A stretch of 6,141 bases of DNA, from positions 1 through 6,141 of the forward strand of contig DOEX01000031.1 of the NCBI GenBank assembly GCA_003532515.1, read 5' to 3'. Positions 1-6,141 of the stretch are shown one piece after another. This DNA comes from Anaerolineaceae bacterium (GTDB lineage: Bacteria; Chloroflexota; Anaerolineae; Anaerolineales; Anaerolineaceae). The position numbers and the translations under genes were made by a program. The notes under the pieces were generated by a model, which was not told the origin of the DNA, ran no database searches, and saw nothing but the letters and a program-made list of their open reading frames with translations. Within the stretch, counting starts at the first letter, position 1, and each line of letters begins with the position of its first letter.

Positions 1-5
1 AATAA

Positions 6-33
6 AAACAGGGAGGAAAGATCCTCCCTGTTT
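6..33 (-). terminator. Rho-independent terminator of the oligoendopeptidase gene
   Basis: Bases 6-17 and 22-33 are perfect inverted repeats (AAACAGGGAGGA and its complement), giving a 12-bp stem with a 4-base loop. Read on the minus strand the stem is followed by TTTTTATT (bases 8-1), and it begins 11 bases after the peptidase stop codon at 45-47. This is the classic intrinsic terminator layout for transcription leaving the peptidase gene. The plus-strand side has no comparable run of T after the stem (TTTCTCAGC), so it is most likely one-directional. Confidence 0.9.
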
Positions 34-44
34 CTCAGCATTCT

Positions 45-1853
45 TTACGCGAGCTCGCAATAGCGCTCCACGCGCTTCTCGACGATCTTCAGGCTGTCCT
101 CCCAGAAGGTCCGTGTCTTGATGTCAATGCCAAAACGCGCCGCCAGGTCCGCTGCGGGGGCTTCACCCGTACTTGCCAGCAGGTTCATAAAATCCTTCAC
201 GAACGGCTGACCGCGCTGCTGGTAGGTGGCGTACAACCCTGTCGAGAACAGCAAACCGAAGGCATACGGGAAATTGTAGAAGGATAACCCGCCAGAATAA
301 TAATGCGGTTTCCACGTCCACATCCACTTTTGTAAATATCGCTCATCCAAACCGTCGCCGTAGGTAGCTTTCTGGGCATTTTCCATGATCTCGCACAGTT
401 CATCGGCATTCAGTTCAGCTTTTTCCCTGCGTTCGAATACTTCCTTCTCGAACAGGTAGCGCGAGTAGATGTCCACGACGACTTGCGAATCACCGTTTAT
501 TTGGCTCTCCAGGATGGCAAGTTCCTGCTGCGGGTTGGTGACCTCCTTCAGCAGCGCTGAGGTGACGATGGTTTCACACATAATGGATGCTGTCTCTGCC
601 AGCGTCATGGGGGTGAACTTCTGTATCTCGGTCTTGCCAGCTTTGACCGCGCAGTCATTATGGAATCCATGTCCAAGTTCGTGCGCCAATGTGGAGACCT
701 GGTCAAAAGAGCCGTCAAAATTACTCAAGATGCGGCTCTCCCCTACACCCGGCACGTCCATGCAGAAAGCGCCGCCGCGCTTGCCATCGCGCTGTTCAGC
801 GTCGATCCAGTTATGCTCAAACGCATTTTTCGCGAATGCCTCCAACTCTGGTGCAAAGTGCCCGAAATTGGTGAGGACCACTTCTTTGGCTTCCGTGAAG
901 CTGTAATCAGATTTGATCTCGCCGACCGGAGCGAACAGGTCCCACCAGGGCAGTTTTTCTTCACCAAGGTGTTTTGCTTTGGCTTTGAAGTAGCGGCGGA
1001 ACATGGGGAAGGAATCCTGCATCGCCCCCAGCATAGCTTCCAAAGTATCACGGTCGATGTGCGCTGAATCGATGGCACTGTGCAGGGCGTCTTCCCTGCC
1101 GCGTCGGCGGTTGAGGACATTGACCTCGCCCTTGATGCCGTTGAGGGCAGCAGCGAGGGGAACCTTGATGGATGTCCATAATTTGTCTTCGGCTTCGTAT
1201 CCGCGCCGGCGCACCTCAGCATCGGGGTGGGAACGCAGGTTGACGAGTGCTGGAGAGGGCAGTTTCTTTATCTCTCCATCGATCTCCACCTCTGCGCTCG
1301 ATTGTGAGGTGATCATCCCCTGCAGTTTCGACCAGGCGTTGGACCCACTCATGCTGAGCTCCGCAGCCAGCATTTCCTCGGGCTCCGACATCAGGTACTT
1401 GCTCTGTCTGGCACATTCTTCCAGGAAGTAACGATGCTCTTCGAGTTTCGGTTCATCCTTAAAAATCTCCGGCAGTTGCCCTGCGATCTTCCCGATCCAT
1501 GCCAGCAGCAGCACCTCCAGTTGGTTGATCTTTACCGCCACCTGGTCGAATTCAGATTCCTTATGCAGCGCTTCCTTGTTGTAACTATCAGTGGAGATGA
1601 AGGATGCAATATATGCGCGCATCGTACCGCCGGTCAGCAGGATCCGGTTATAGCGGTCGATCAACTCCTTTGCGAGCACGGAGAGCTGATGCACATCTCG
1701 TTTGTCGTTCGCAACGACTGCCCTTTCCTTCAATACTCCCTCTATTTCGGCGATCATGATGTTCAATTTCTCGAAATCGCCGGCAAATTCCTTTGAAGAA
1801 AGCGACGGATAAACATTGGTTAGGTCCCACCTGGGTGGGGTTTGAGTGGTCAT
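45..1853 (-). CDS. pepF: Oligoendopeptidase, pepF/M3 family (zinc metallopeptidase)
   Basis: This is a 602-residue soluble zinc metallopeptidase of family M3 that should cleave short peptides inside the cell, in peptide turnover and amino-acid recycling. The zinc motif HELGH is at residues 391-395: His391 and His395 bind the metal and Glu392 is the catalytic base. Glu420 in LAETAS, 29 residues after His391, fits as the third metal ligand. The C-terminal PHYYSGGLSFYNFPYAFG stretch (516-533) carries the conserved His-Tyr-Tyr substrate-binding region and is typical of the clade-3 PepF subgroup. The N-terminal half is the helical oligoendopeptidase-F domain. There is no signal peptide or membrane segment, and the length is normal, so it looks intact. 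The ATG is preceded by AAAGGAG (1859-1865) at 5 bases, which fixes the start. The gene stands alone, with its own terminator and a divergent neighbour. The family is secure; peptide specificity is not predictable. Confidence 0.95.
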   Translation of the reverse strand: MTTQTPPRWDLTNVYPSLSSKEFAGDFEKLNIMIAEIEGVLKERAVVANDKRDVHQLSVLAKELIDRYNRILLTGGTMRAYIASFISTDSYNKEALHKESEFDQVAVKINQLEVLLLAWIGKIAGQLPEIFKDEPKLEEHRYFLEECARQSKYLMSEPEEMLAAELSMSGSNAWSKLQGMITSQSSAEVEIDGEIKKLPSPALVNLRSHPDAEVRRRGYEAEDKLWTSIKVPLAAALNGIKGEVNVLNRRRGREDALHSAIDSAHIDRDTLEAMLGAMQDSFPMFRRYFKAKAKHLGEEKLPWWDLFAPVGEIKSDYSFTEAKEVVLTNFGHFAPELEAFAKNAFEHNWIDAEQRDGKRGGAFCMDVPGVGESRILSNFDGSFDQVSTLAHELGHGFHNDCAVKAGKTEIQKFTPMTLAETASIMCETIVTSALLKEVTNPQQELAILESQINGDSQVVVDIYSRYLFEKEVFERREKAELNADELCEIMENAQKATYGDGLDERYLQKWMWTWKPHYYSGGLSFYNFPYAFGLLFSTGLYATYQQRGQPFVKDFMNLLASTGEAPAADLAARFGIDIKTRTFWEDSLKIVEKRVERYCELA

Positions 1854-1988
1854 ACGAACTCCTTTGGATGAATTTTCAATACATTGATTATATGTTAAAA
1901 AGGAATAGAATATGGGTAGATAATGAATCCTGCGCCGTTAAAAAACGTATATGATTTAATGTAATATTTACGGGAAAGGTAGATTGAC
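1854..1988. promoter_or_regulatory. Divergent promoter region between the peptidase and GIN-domain genes
   Basis: This 135-base AT-rich spacer must hold the promoters of both flanking genes. On the minus strand a perfect TATAAT lies at 1892-1887, about 34 bases before the peptidase start, but the -35 region at normal spacing is poor. On the plus strand TTGATT (1884-1889), a 16-base gap and TAGAAT (1906-1911) form a plausible sigma-70 promoter for the GIN gene, with a leader of about 70 bases. The two candidates overlap on opposite strands at 1887-1889. A second plus-strand option, with TAATAT near 1962-1967 as its -10 box, is weaker. Both assignments are by eye and unproven. I see no riboswitch-like structure here. 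Confidence 0.4.
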
Positions 1989-2654
1989 ATGAGCGACCAG
2001 TACACTAATGAAGAAAAGCGGGATGTGAGCGGTTTTACCGCTCTAGCATTCAAGGGAATGGGCAGGGTGGAGCTAACCCAGGGCGACCACGATGAGCTGG
2101 TGATCGAAGCCCTGCCGGAGATCTGTTCGCGCATCCAGACCTATGTGCGCGACAATACGCTGTATATCGACTACACTGAGAATTGGAAGGATTGGACCGG
2201 CGTCCGAACCTTGAGCGGGGATAAGATTCGCTTCCGCCTGGGGATGCGCGAGATCACTTCGCTTTCCATCTCGGGGGTCGGCAGCCTGGATTGTCCGAGC
2301 ATTGAATCCGCCAGTCTTTCACTTGCGCTATCAGGACCGAGTTTCCTGACCGTGGGTGCCCTGAAGTGCACCACGTTGAATGTATCCCTTTCTGGGGTAG
2401 GTTCTGTGGATGTTGCTGGTACCACTGAGGAGTTGGACGTTACTCTTAGCGGTGCTGGTTCCTTTAAAGCTGCCCGCCTGGAGACTGCCAAAGCCAATGT
2501 CAGGCTCAGCGGGGTCGGTACTGCCACGGTATGGGCAAAGGAAACTCTCAATGCCAGTATTTCCGGTGCAGGGAAGATCGAGTATTACGGCAGCCCCCAA
2601 ATTACCCAGAGCAATACCGGCCTGGGTGTGTTAAAATTCCTGGGTAACCGTTGA
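1989..2654 (+). CDS. GIN-domain protein (DUF2807, putative auto-transporter adhesin head domain)
   Basis: A 221-residue protein with the GIN (DUF2807) beta-helix fold. The start (DVSGFTALAFKGMGRVELTQGD, residues 12-33) has the usual 'F..I...G.g.v.l.qG' pattern of the family. It is followed by six similar turns: ISGVGSL (94), LSGPSFL (114), LSGVGSV (134), LSGAGSF (153), LSGVGTA (173) and ISGAGKI (191), spaced 18-20 residues apart, ending in the characteristic EYYGSPQI (198-205). No biochemical role is established for the family; many members are exported or lipid-anchored. This copy has no signal peptide, lipobox or membrane segment, so on sequence it would be cytoplasmic. The ATG follows a modest AAAGG at about 9 bases. 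The transporter S gene begins 38 bases after the stop, so co-transcription is likely. The family call is firm; the function is unknown. Confidence 0.88.
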   Translation: MSDQYTNEEKRDVSGFTALAFKGMGRVELTQGDHDELVIEALPEICSRIQTYVRDNTLYIDYTENWKDWTGVRTLSGDKIRFRLGMREITSLSISGVGSLDCPSIESASLSLALSGPSFLTVGALKCTTLNVSLSGVGSVDVAGTTEELDVTLSGAGSFKAARLETAKANVRLSGVGTATVWAKETLNASISGAGKIEYYGSPQITQSNTGLGVLKFLGNR

Positions 2655-2692
2655 AATAACGCGGCTCCCACCTCATCAATTTTGGAGAAAAA

Positions 2693-3286
2693 ATGGCACA
2701 AGATAGAACTCGCAAGATCGTCATCACCGCCGTCCTGGGAGCGATCACCGTCCTCCTGGGTCTCACGCATTGGGGATTCATCCCCTGGTTTGGGGGGATT
2801 TCGCTCACCATCATGCATGTCCCAGTCATCATCGGCGCTATTCTTGAGGGACCTGTGGTCGGACTTGGCATCGGTCTCATTTTTGGGCTCTTCAGTATGT
2901 TGCAAGCTGCCATTGCCCCAACCGGTGTGCTCGATCCGCTTTTCGTTAACCCGATGCTGGCTATCCTGCCGCGTCTCTTCATCGGTCCAGTCGCCTGGCT
3001 GGTCTGGTCGGCGTTGAAGAAATGGCCTGTGGTCGGGCTCATCACCAGCGGAGTCGCCGGCAGCCTTACCAACACAGTACTGGTGCTCGGTGCTATTGGA
3101 CTCTTCTTTAGTAATACGCCCCTCGTGACCCAGGTTTTCGGTGCGAATATCTGGAAAGCGCTGGGTGGCGTTGCCGTGGTCTCCGGTCTGCCAGAGGCTG
3201 GTGTATCTGCTGTAGTCACCCTGCTTGTGGTGGCTGCCTACCGGCAGTTCACCGTTGGCAAACGCAAGGGTTCCAACCTGGAGTAA
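2693..3286 (+). CDS. ECF-type transporter S component (substrate-specific membrane subunit)
   Basis: A 197-residue hydrophobic protein with about six membrane segments (roughly residues 9-25, 36-51, 53-72, 84-104, 112-138 and 165-186) and a charged C-terminal tail (KRKG, 190-193). HVPVIIGAILEGPVVGLGIG (42-61) and NPMLAILPRLFIGPVAW (86-102) match the ECF transporter S-component family (PF12822 type). SLTNTVLVLGAIGLFF (124-139) also fits that family. The S component binds a vitamin or cofactor precursor and docks on EcfT and the ATPases for import. The substrate cannot be assigned; pantothenate- or folate-type S proteins are the closest impression, from memory only. The ATG has GGAG (2684-2687) at 5 bases. 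The energizing genes ecfT and ecfA lie just downstream on the opposite strand, tail to tail, with only 30 bases between the stop codons. No riboswitch is visible upstream. Confidence 0.85.
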   Translation: MAQDRTRKIVITAVLGAITVLLGLTHWGFIPWFGGISLTIMHVPVIIGAILEGPVVGLGIGLIFGLFSMLQAAIAPTGVLDPLFVNPMLAILPRLFIGPVAWLVWSALKKWPVVGLITSGVAGSLTNTVLVLGAIGLFFSNTPLVTQVFGANIWKALGGVAVVSGLPEAGVSAVVTLLVVAAYRQFTVGKRKGSNLE

Positions 3287-3309
3287 AGTTTCCTGATTTC
3301 CGAATTGAA

Positions 3310-3347
3310 AATGGTCTTACACGAGAAAGATGGCGAGTGAGACCATT
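3310..3347. repeat. Inverted repeat at the convergent ecfS/ecfT gene ends
   Basis: Bases 3310-3320 (AATGGTCTTAC) and 3337-3347 (GTGAGACCATT) can pair as an 11-bp stem with one G-U wobble in plus-strand RNA and a 16-base loop. In minus-strand RNA the wobble becomes an A-C mismatch. The repeat covers the last codons of ecfT and sits 23 bases after the S gene stop. Neither side has a clear T run (minus strand TTTTC, plus strand ATGCTTATT). It may be a weak transcription end for one or both converging genes, but it could be chance. Confidence 0.3.
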
Positions 3348-4138
3348 ATGCTTATTAACACAGTGATGCCATCCATCCAGGAAAAATGTATTTCTACCAT
3401 ACTGGTGCGGTGTTCGAGTATCCCGTAGGCGCGTGCGTCCATTGCCAGCGCCAGGTTCTCCGACCGCCGCAGGCTGGTGGTGAAGAGCGGGATAAGCATC
3501 GGCACCACCTGCTTGATTCGATTCAACAGCCCCTTCTTTTTTCCTCCCCAATCCGCACCGCGTGAAGCCTGCGCCTTGGCAATGCGTTCTGCTGATTGCG
3601 CCAGGAAGGGCAGGAAACGCAGCATCACCTGGATAACCATGATAAAGTCCATGGTGTGAATGCCGAAGCGGTTCAGGGGATTCAAGATTCGGGTCATTCC
3701 GTGTAGCAATTCAGAGGTCGAGATCACGAAACTTCCCAGGCTCAGGCACAAGATAAGTGCGCAGAAGCGGATGAGCAGCATCGCTCCTGCCAACACTCCT
3801 GCCAGTGTGATGTGCAGCTTGCCGATGCTGAACAACATAACCGGGTCGAGTGCGGATGAATAAAAGAGAACCTGGATGATGGCGATTATCACCAGGAAGG
3901 GCAGCGGGGCAAGCAATCCCTTTAGAGCGAAACCCACATTCACCCGCGAAAGTAGCAATGCGATGAACAACACAGCAACGCCGATTCCGAGACCGGCGCG
4001 CGATGGGGTAAAAGTGATCGCGATGAGGAGTGCCCCGAACATGATGATCTTGGCAAGCGGGTCAAGCCGGTGGATGACCGAGTTTGTTGGAACATATTGC
4101 CCGAGCGGCACGCGAGAGAGGAAATCAAACTCACCCAT
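3317..4138 (-). CDS. ecfT: ECF transporter transmembrane coupling subunit EcfT
   Basis: EcfT is the membrane scaffold linking the S component to the ATPases of an energy-coupling factor importer. With the ATG at 4138 the protein has 273 residues. The N-terminus contains the family hallmark SVIHRLDPLAKI (20-31). Hydrophobic segments follow at about 32-45, 48-64, 74-93 and 112-139, with a further one at the extreme C-terminus (257-273). The cytoplasmic coupling region carries both Ala-Arg-Gly-like motifs: ASRG (191-194) and ARAYG (235-239), the arginine-containing motifs that contact the ATPases. This start is preferred over an in-frame ATG 11 codons earlier because GGAGG (4147-4151) lies 8 bases before it. 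It also overlaps the end of the ecfA gene by 8 bases (4131-4138), which suggests translational coupling. Length and motifs look complete. The family call is firm and the substrate is set by the S partner. Confidence 0.93.
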   Translation of the reverse strand: MGEFDFLSRVPLGQYVPTNSVIHRLDPLAKIIMFGALLIAITFTPSRAGLGIGVAVLFIALLLSRVNVGFALKGLLAPLPFLVIIAIIQVLFYSSALDPVMLFSIGKLHITLAGVLAGAMLLIRFCALILCLSLGSFVISTSELLHGMTRILNPLNRFGIHTMDFIMVIQVMLRFLPFLAQSAERIAKAQASRGADWGGKKKGLLNRIKQVVPMLIPLFTTSLRRSENLALAMDARAYGILEHRTSMVEIHFSWMDGITVLISIMVSLAIFLV

Positions 4139-5870
4139 GAGTCTGTCCTCCATTCCCCGCCTGCAGTGCATCGAACAACTGTTCAGCCTTCACTACGCGC
4201 TGCGGGATTGGCCATCCCCTGGCTCGCATCGCAGAAGCCAGACGAACGACCGAGGGCTGCCCGAGCGATGCTTCTTCGATAAGCTGTTCGTCATTGAACA
4301 GGTCGGCAGTGTTGCCGGTACGCATCGATCTGCCGTTGGATAAGATGGTCATCTTCTGCGTCAATTCAGTGATGTCACCCATGCTGTGCGAGCTCAGGAT
4401 CAATTCGATGCCTTTTTCCTGCGAGTTCTTGAGGATGCTGTGCAGGTTGCGTCGTGAAGCAGGGTCCAGCCCGGCGGTGGGTTCATCGAGGATAAGCAAC
4501 CTCGGCTGTAGCGCCATCGTGGCTGCCAGCGCCACCTTGCGCTTCTCACCTCCACTGAGGGTGTAAGTCATGCGGTCTTTGAATTTGTCGAAGTCCAGCC
4601 CCACCAGTTCCATCGCGTCTTTCACCCGCCTGGCAAGGCTTTCATTGCCGTACAGCATTTTTGGACCATAGGCAATCTCATCGCCCACATACTGTTCAAA
4701 GAAATAGATTTCGGGGTTCTGAAAGACCAGCCCCGCGTAGCGCCGCACTGCCTTGATATCCACCTCGGGATCGGAAAGCGAGTATGGTCCAACACGCACT
4801 TCTCCACTTTGCGGGCGATACAGCCCGTTGAGATGTTGGAGGAGGGTGGACTTGCCCGATCCGGTGGCACCGCAGAAGCCGTGGGCTGCACCGCTGTGCA
4901 CTTCCAGTGAGACATCGAACAGGGCTTGCTGTGCCAGTGGGGTGTCAAGCAGATAGGTGTGGTTGAGGGATTTTACCGCAATCAGGGTGTCGCCAGAGGT
5001 CGGTTCATCATCTAACGCCTTGTGAACGAACTTACCGCTGTACTGCGGGATATGCTGCAGTGCCTGCTCGAAATCGGTCGAAAGCCCCGCCAACTGCGGG
5101 TTCAACCGTCTGATCTCGTTTAGTAGCAGCAGCGTTGAAGGTTGTTCCAGCCCACACTCCTTGAGCAGCCCGAAGTCTGCAAAAAGAACTTTCGGAGTAC
5201 CATCGAAAGCCAGGCTGCCGTTATTCATTGCCAGTACCCGGTCGGCGCGTGCAGCTTCCTCCATGAAGTGTGTGATAAAAATAACAGTGATGCCCCGACT
5301 GTGCAGGCTCTGCATTTCCGCCAGCACGTCCTGCCGACCGCGTGGATCGAGCATGGCGGTGGATTCATCAAAGATGATACATTCGGGCTGCATCGCTAAC
5401 ACACCAGCCAGTGCCACGCGCTGTTTTTGCCCCGCTGAAAGCAAGTGGGGAGGGCGTGATTTCTGTCCGCTCATCTTCACGGTCGCCAGAGCAGTTGCCA
5501 CCCGTTCTCTTATCTCTGCTGGCTGGAGGGCCAGGTTTTCCGGTCCAAACGCAGTATCTTCCTCGATCAGTGTAGCGACGATCTGATCCTCTGGATTCTG
5601 GAAAACCATTCCAATGTGCGCACGGATTTGGGGCAAGTGAGTCGCTTGTGTGGTGTTCTTTCCGTCGATCAGTACCTGCCCATGGGTTGGCAGCAGCAGG
5701 GCATTGCAATGACGGGCGAAGGTGGTCTTGCCCGAACCATTGGCGCCCACTATGGCAACCCATTCACCCTGGTCAATGGTTACCGAGATGTCTTTGAGCG
5801 CCGGGAGGGAGGCTTCATCACTGCCGGGGTGCCGGTAGGTGACATGGTCGAACTGGATCAAAGGAGGCAA
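4131..5870 (-). CDS. ecfA: Fused ECF transporter ATPase (EcfA1-EcfA2 in one chain)
   Basis: A 579-residue protein with two complete ABC ATPase domains that powers import through EcfT. Domain 1: Walker A GANGSGKT (42-49), Q-loop Gln91, signature LSAGQ (144-148), Walker B ending DES (168-170), D-loop LDP (174-176), switch His201. Domain 2: Walker A GATGSGKS (334-341), Q-loop Gln384, signature LSGGE (438-442), Walker B LLILDEP (458-464), switch His495. The half order fits EcfA1 (ESTAMLDP) then EcfA2 (EPTAGLDP). Each half ends in a QPS-containing EcfA-type C-terminal segment (about 239-260 and 536-554). B. subtilis YkoD is a known fused precedent. The start is TTG at 5870, with GGAG (5877-5880) 6 bases upstream; no in-frame Met occurs before residue 88, beyond Walker A. 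It overlaps ecfT by 8 bases, forming a two-gene operon. Confidence 0.93.
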   Translation of the reverse strand: MPPLIQFDHVTYRHPGSDEASLPALKDISVTIDQGEWVAIVGANGSGKTTFARHCNALLLPTHGQVLIDGKNTTQATHLPQIRAHIGMVFQNPEDQIVATLIEEDTAFGPENLALQPAEIRERVATALATVKMSGQKSRPPHLLSAGQKQRVALAGVLAMQPECIIFDESTAMLDPRGRQDVLAEMQSLHSRGITVIFITHFMEEAARADRVLAMNNGSLAFDGTPKVLFADFGLLKECGLEQPSTLLLLNEIRRLNPQLAGLSTDFEQALQHIPQYSGKFVHKALDDEPTSGDTLIAVKSLNHTYLLDTPLAQQALFDVSLEVHSGAAHGFCGATGSGKSTLLQHLNGLYRPQSGEVRVGPYSLSDPEVDIKAVRRYAGLVFQNPEIYFFEQYVGDEIAYGPKMLYGNESLARRVKDAMELVGLDFDKFKDRMTYTLSGGEKRKVALAATMALQPRLLILDEPTAGLDPASRRNLHSILKNSQEKGIELILSSHSMGDITELTQKMTILSNGRSMRTGNTADLFNDEQLIEEASLGQPSVVRLASAMRARGWPIPQRVVKAEQLFDALQAGNGGQTHG

Positions 5871-5885
5871 AACATGCTCCGTATT

Positions 5886-5910
5886 GCCGGGTTATCTGCA
5901 TTTACCCGGC
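5886..5910. repeat. Inverted repeat over the predicted ecfA transcription start
   Basis: GCCGGGT (5886-5892) and ACCCGGC (5904-5910) form a perfect 7-bp inverted repeat with an 11-base gap, in otherwise AT-rich surroundings. On the minus strand it begins 2 bases after the TATAAT box and ends 5 bases before the Shine-Dalgarno sequence of ecfA, so it covers the predicted transcription start and nearly all of the short leader. It could be a repressor operator or a 5'-end RNA hairpin. The sequence alone does not decide between them. No second copy of this motif was noticed in the window. Confidence 0.45.
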
Positions 5911-5912
5911 AT

Positions 5913-5943
5913 ATTATACTGGAATATCAGGTCGGGCACGCAA
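5913..5943 (-). promoter_or_regulatory. Probable sigma-70 promoter of the ecfA-ecfT operon
   Basis: On the minus strand a perfect TATAAT is at 5918-5913. A partial -35 box, TTGCGT, is at 5943-5938, 19 bases upstream, which is longer than the preferred 17. Transcription would start near 5906, giving a leader of about 35 bases before the TTG start at 5870. That is too short for a riboswitch. The -10 box is convincing; the -35 box is weak, so the promoter may need an activator or may use a different upstream element. Confidence 0.5.
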
Positions 5944-6141
5944 ATAACATTCTCACTATAAGTAAGAACTGAAAACCATTTATTCAAAAATGATGCTTTA
6001 AGAATTAAATAAAACATCTACTTCGTGTAATTTAATGACTTTTATCCATTATTGCGAAGCAGAATACCGCACAGCTTGCTGCGTCGGTTCAAAGCTTAAA
6101 GAGGTGGCTGACGCTCTTGCGATTCCTATCCGCGGAGCAAG
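5944..6141. other. Right-edge region: AT-rich spacer, then possible edge of an unidentified gene
   Basis: Bases 5944-6050 are very AT-rich with stop codons in all frames; I see no gene or RNA there. Within it ATTAAAT (6004-6010) and ATTTAAT (6030-6036) form a weak inverted repeat. From about 6050 the sequence becomes more GC-rich. On the minus strand 6141-6049 is open and ends in TAA, giving 30 residues ending AVRYSASQ, which could be the C-terminus of an upstream gene in the same direction as ecfA. On the plus strand an ATG at 6035 opens to the window end (35 codons, begins MTFIHYCEAEYR), but has no good Shine-Dalgarno sequence. A third, plus-strand frame is also open from 6039. I recognise no family in any of them. 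Confidence 0.25.

Noticed and set aside
743..1222. Long open frames overlapping the peptidase gene on both strands, for example 743-1222 minus and 660-1067 plus
   Set aside because: The peptidase frame spans the whole region with all its catalytic motifs. The other frames have arginine-, serine- and proline-rich low-quality translations and no family features.
1936..1967. Possible hairpins in the peptidase/GIN spacer (CGTT-AAAA-AACG and the AT-rich stretch after it)
   Set aside because: The stem is only 4 bp and the rest is AT-rich with imperfect pairing. Such structures arise easily by chance, and there is no riboswitch-like core.
1989..2654. Reading the repeated LSG-turns of the GIN protein as a DNA-level tandem repeat
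   Set aside because: The similarity is at protein level with different codons in each turn; it reflects the beta-helix fold, not a recent DNA duplication.
2602..3219. 205-residue open frame antisense to the S-component gene
   Set aside because: It lies opposite a clear membrane protein with good start signals. Its translation is rich in Pro, Thr and Arg with no recognisable domain, as expected for a shadow frame.
4139..4171. Upstream ATG that would lengthen EcfT by 11 residues
   Set aside because: The downstream ATG at 4138 has GGAGG at 8 bases and the usual EcfT N-terminus; the extra residues (MHCRRGMEDRL) would overlap ecfA further and have no suitable ribosome binding site.
5616..5972. 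118-residue plus-strand open frame covering the start of ecfA and its promoter
   Set aside because: It is antisense to the Walker A region of EcfA, runs through the promoter, and shows no domain or ribosome binding site.

Overview
The window looks like an ordinary bacterial chromosome segment of moderate GC content. It holds five complete genes and their short intergenic signals. Translation signals are Shine-Dalgarno type and two candidate promoters have a perfect sigma-70 TATAAT box. A fused double-ATPase ECF transporter protein, a GIN-domain (DUF2807) beta-helix protein and an M3 clade-3 oligoendopeptidase together would fit a Chloroflexota (Anaerolineae-like) or clostridial genome. That taxonomic guess is inference; nothing here is diagnostic.

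Layout, left to right. A perfect 12-bp hairpin with a T-rich tail (minus strand) ends the first gene, a minus-strand cytoplasmic oligoendopeptidase of the pepF/M3 family (45-1853). A compact AT-rich divergent spacer (1854-1988) separates it from a plus-strand pair: a GIN-domain protein (1989-2654) and, 38 bases later, an ECF-type transporter S component, the membrane substrate-binding subunit (2693-3286). Converging on this pair from the right is a minus-strand two-gene operon. It encodes a 579-residue fusion of EcfA1 and EcfA2, the ABC ATPases (4131-5870, TTG start), and EcfT, the transmembrane coupling subunit (3317-4138). These two genes overlap by 8 bases. The right end (5871-6141) holds the probable promoter of the ecf operon, a small inverted repeat lying over its predicted transcription start, an AT-rich spacer, and about 90 bases of more GC-rich sequence that may be the edge of another gene.

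How the parts work together: EcfA(A1-A2), EcfT and the S component supply every subunit type of one energy-coupling factor vitamin or cofactor importer. The S gene is not in the same transcript as the energizing module but faces it tail to tail. The substrate cannot be read from the sequence, and no riboswitch is visible. The GIN protein precedes the S gene in the same direction and may be co-transcribed with it. The peptidase has no evident functional link to the transporter.

I found no mobile element, CRISPR array, tRNA or rRNA, and no clearly new system. The points worth a second look are the single-chain A1-A2 ATPase with asymmetric motifs and a TTG start, its separation from the S gene, the leaderless GIN protein beside a transporter gene, and the unassigned right edge.
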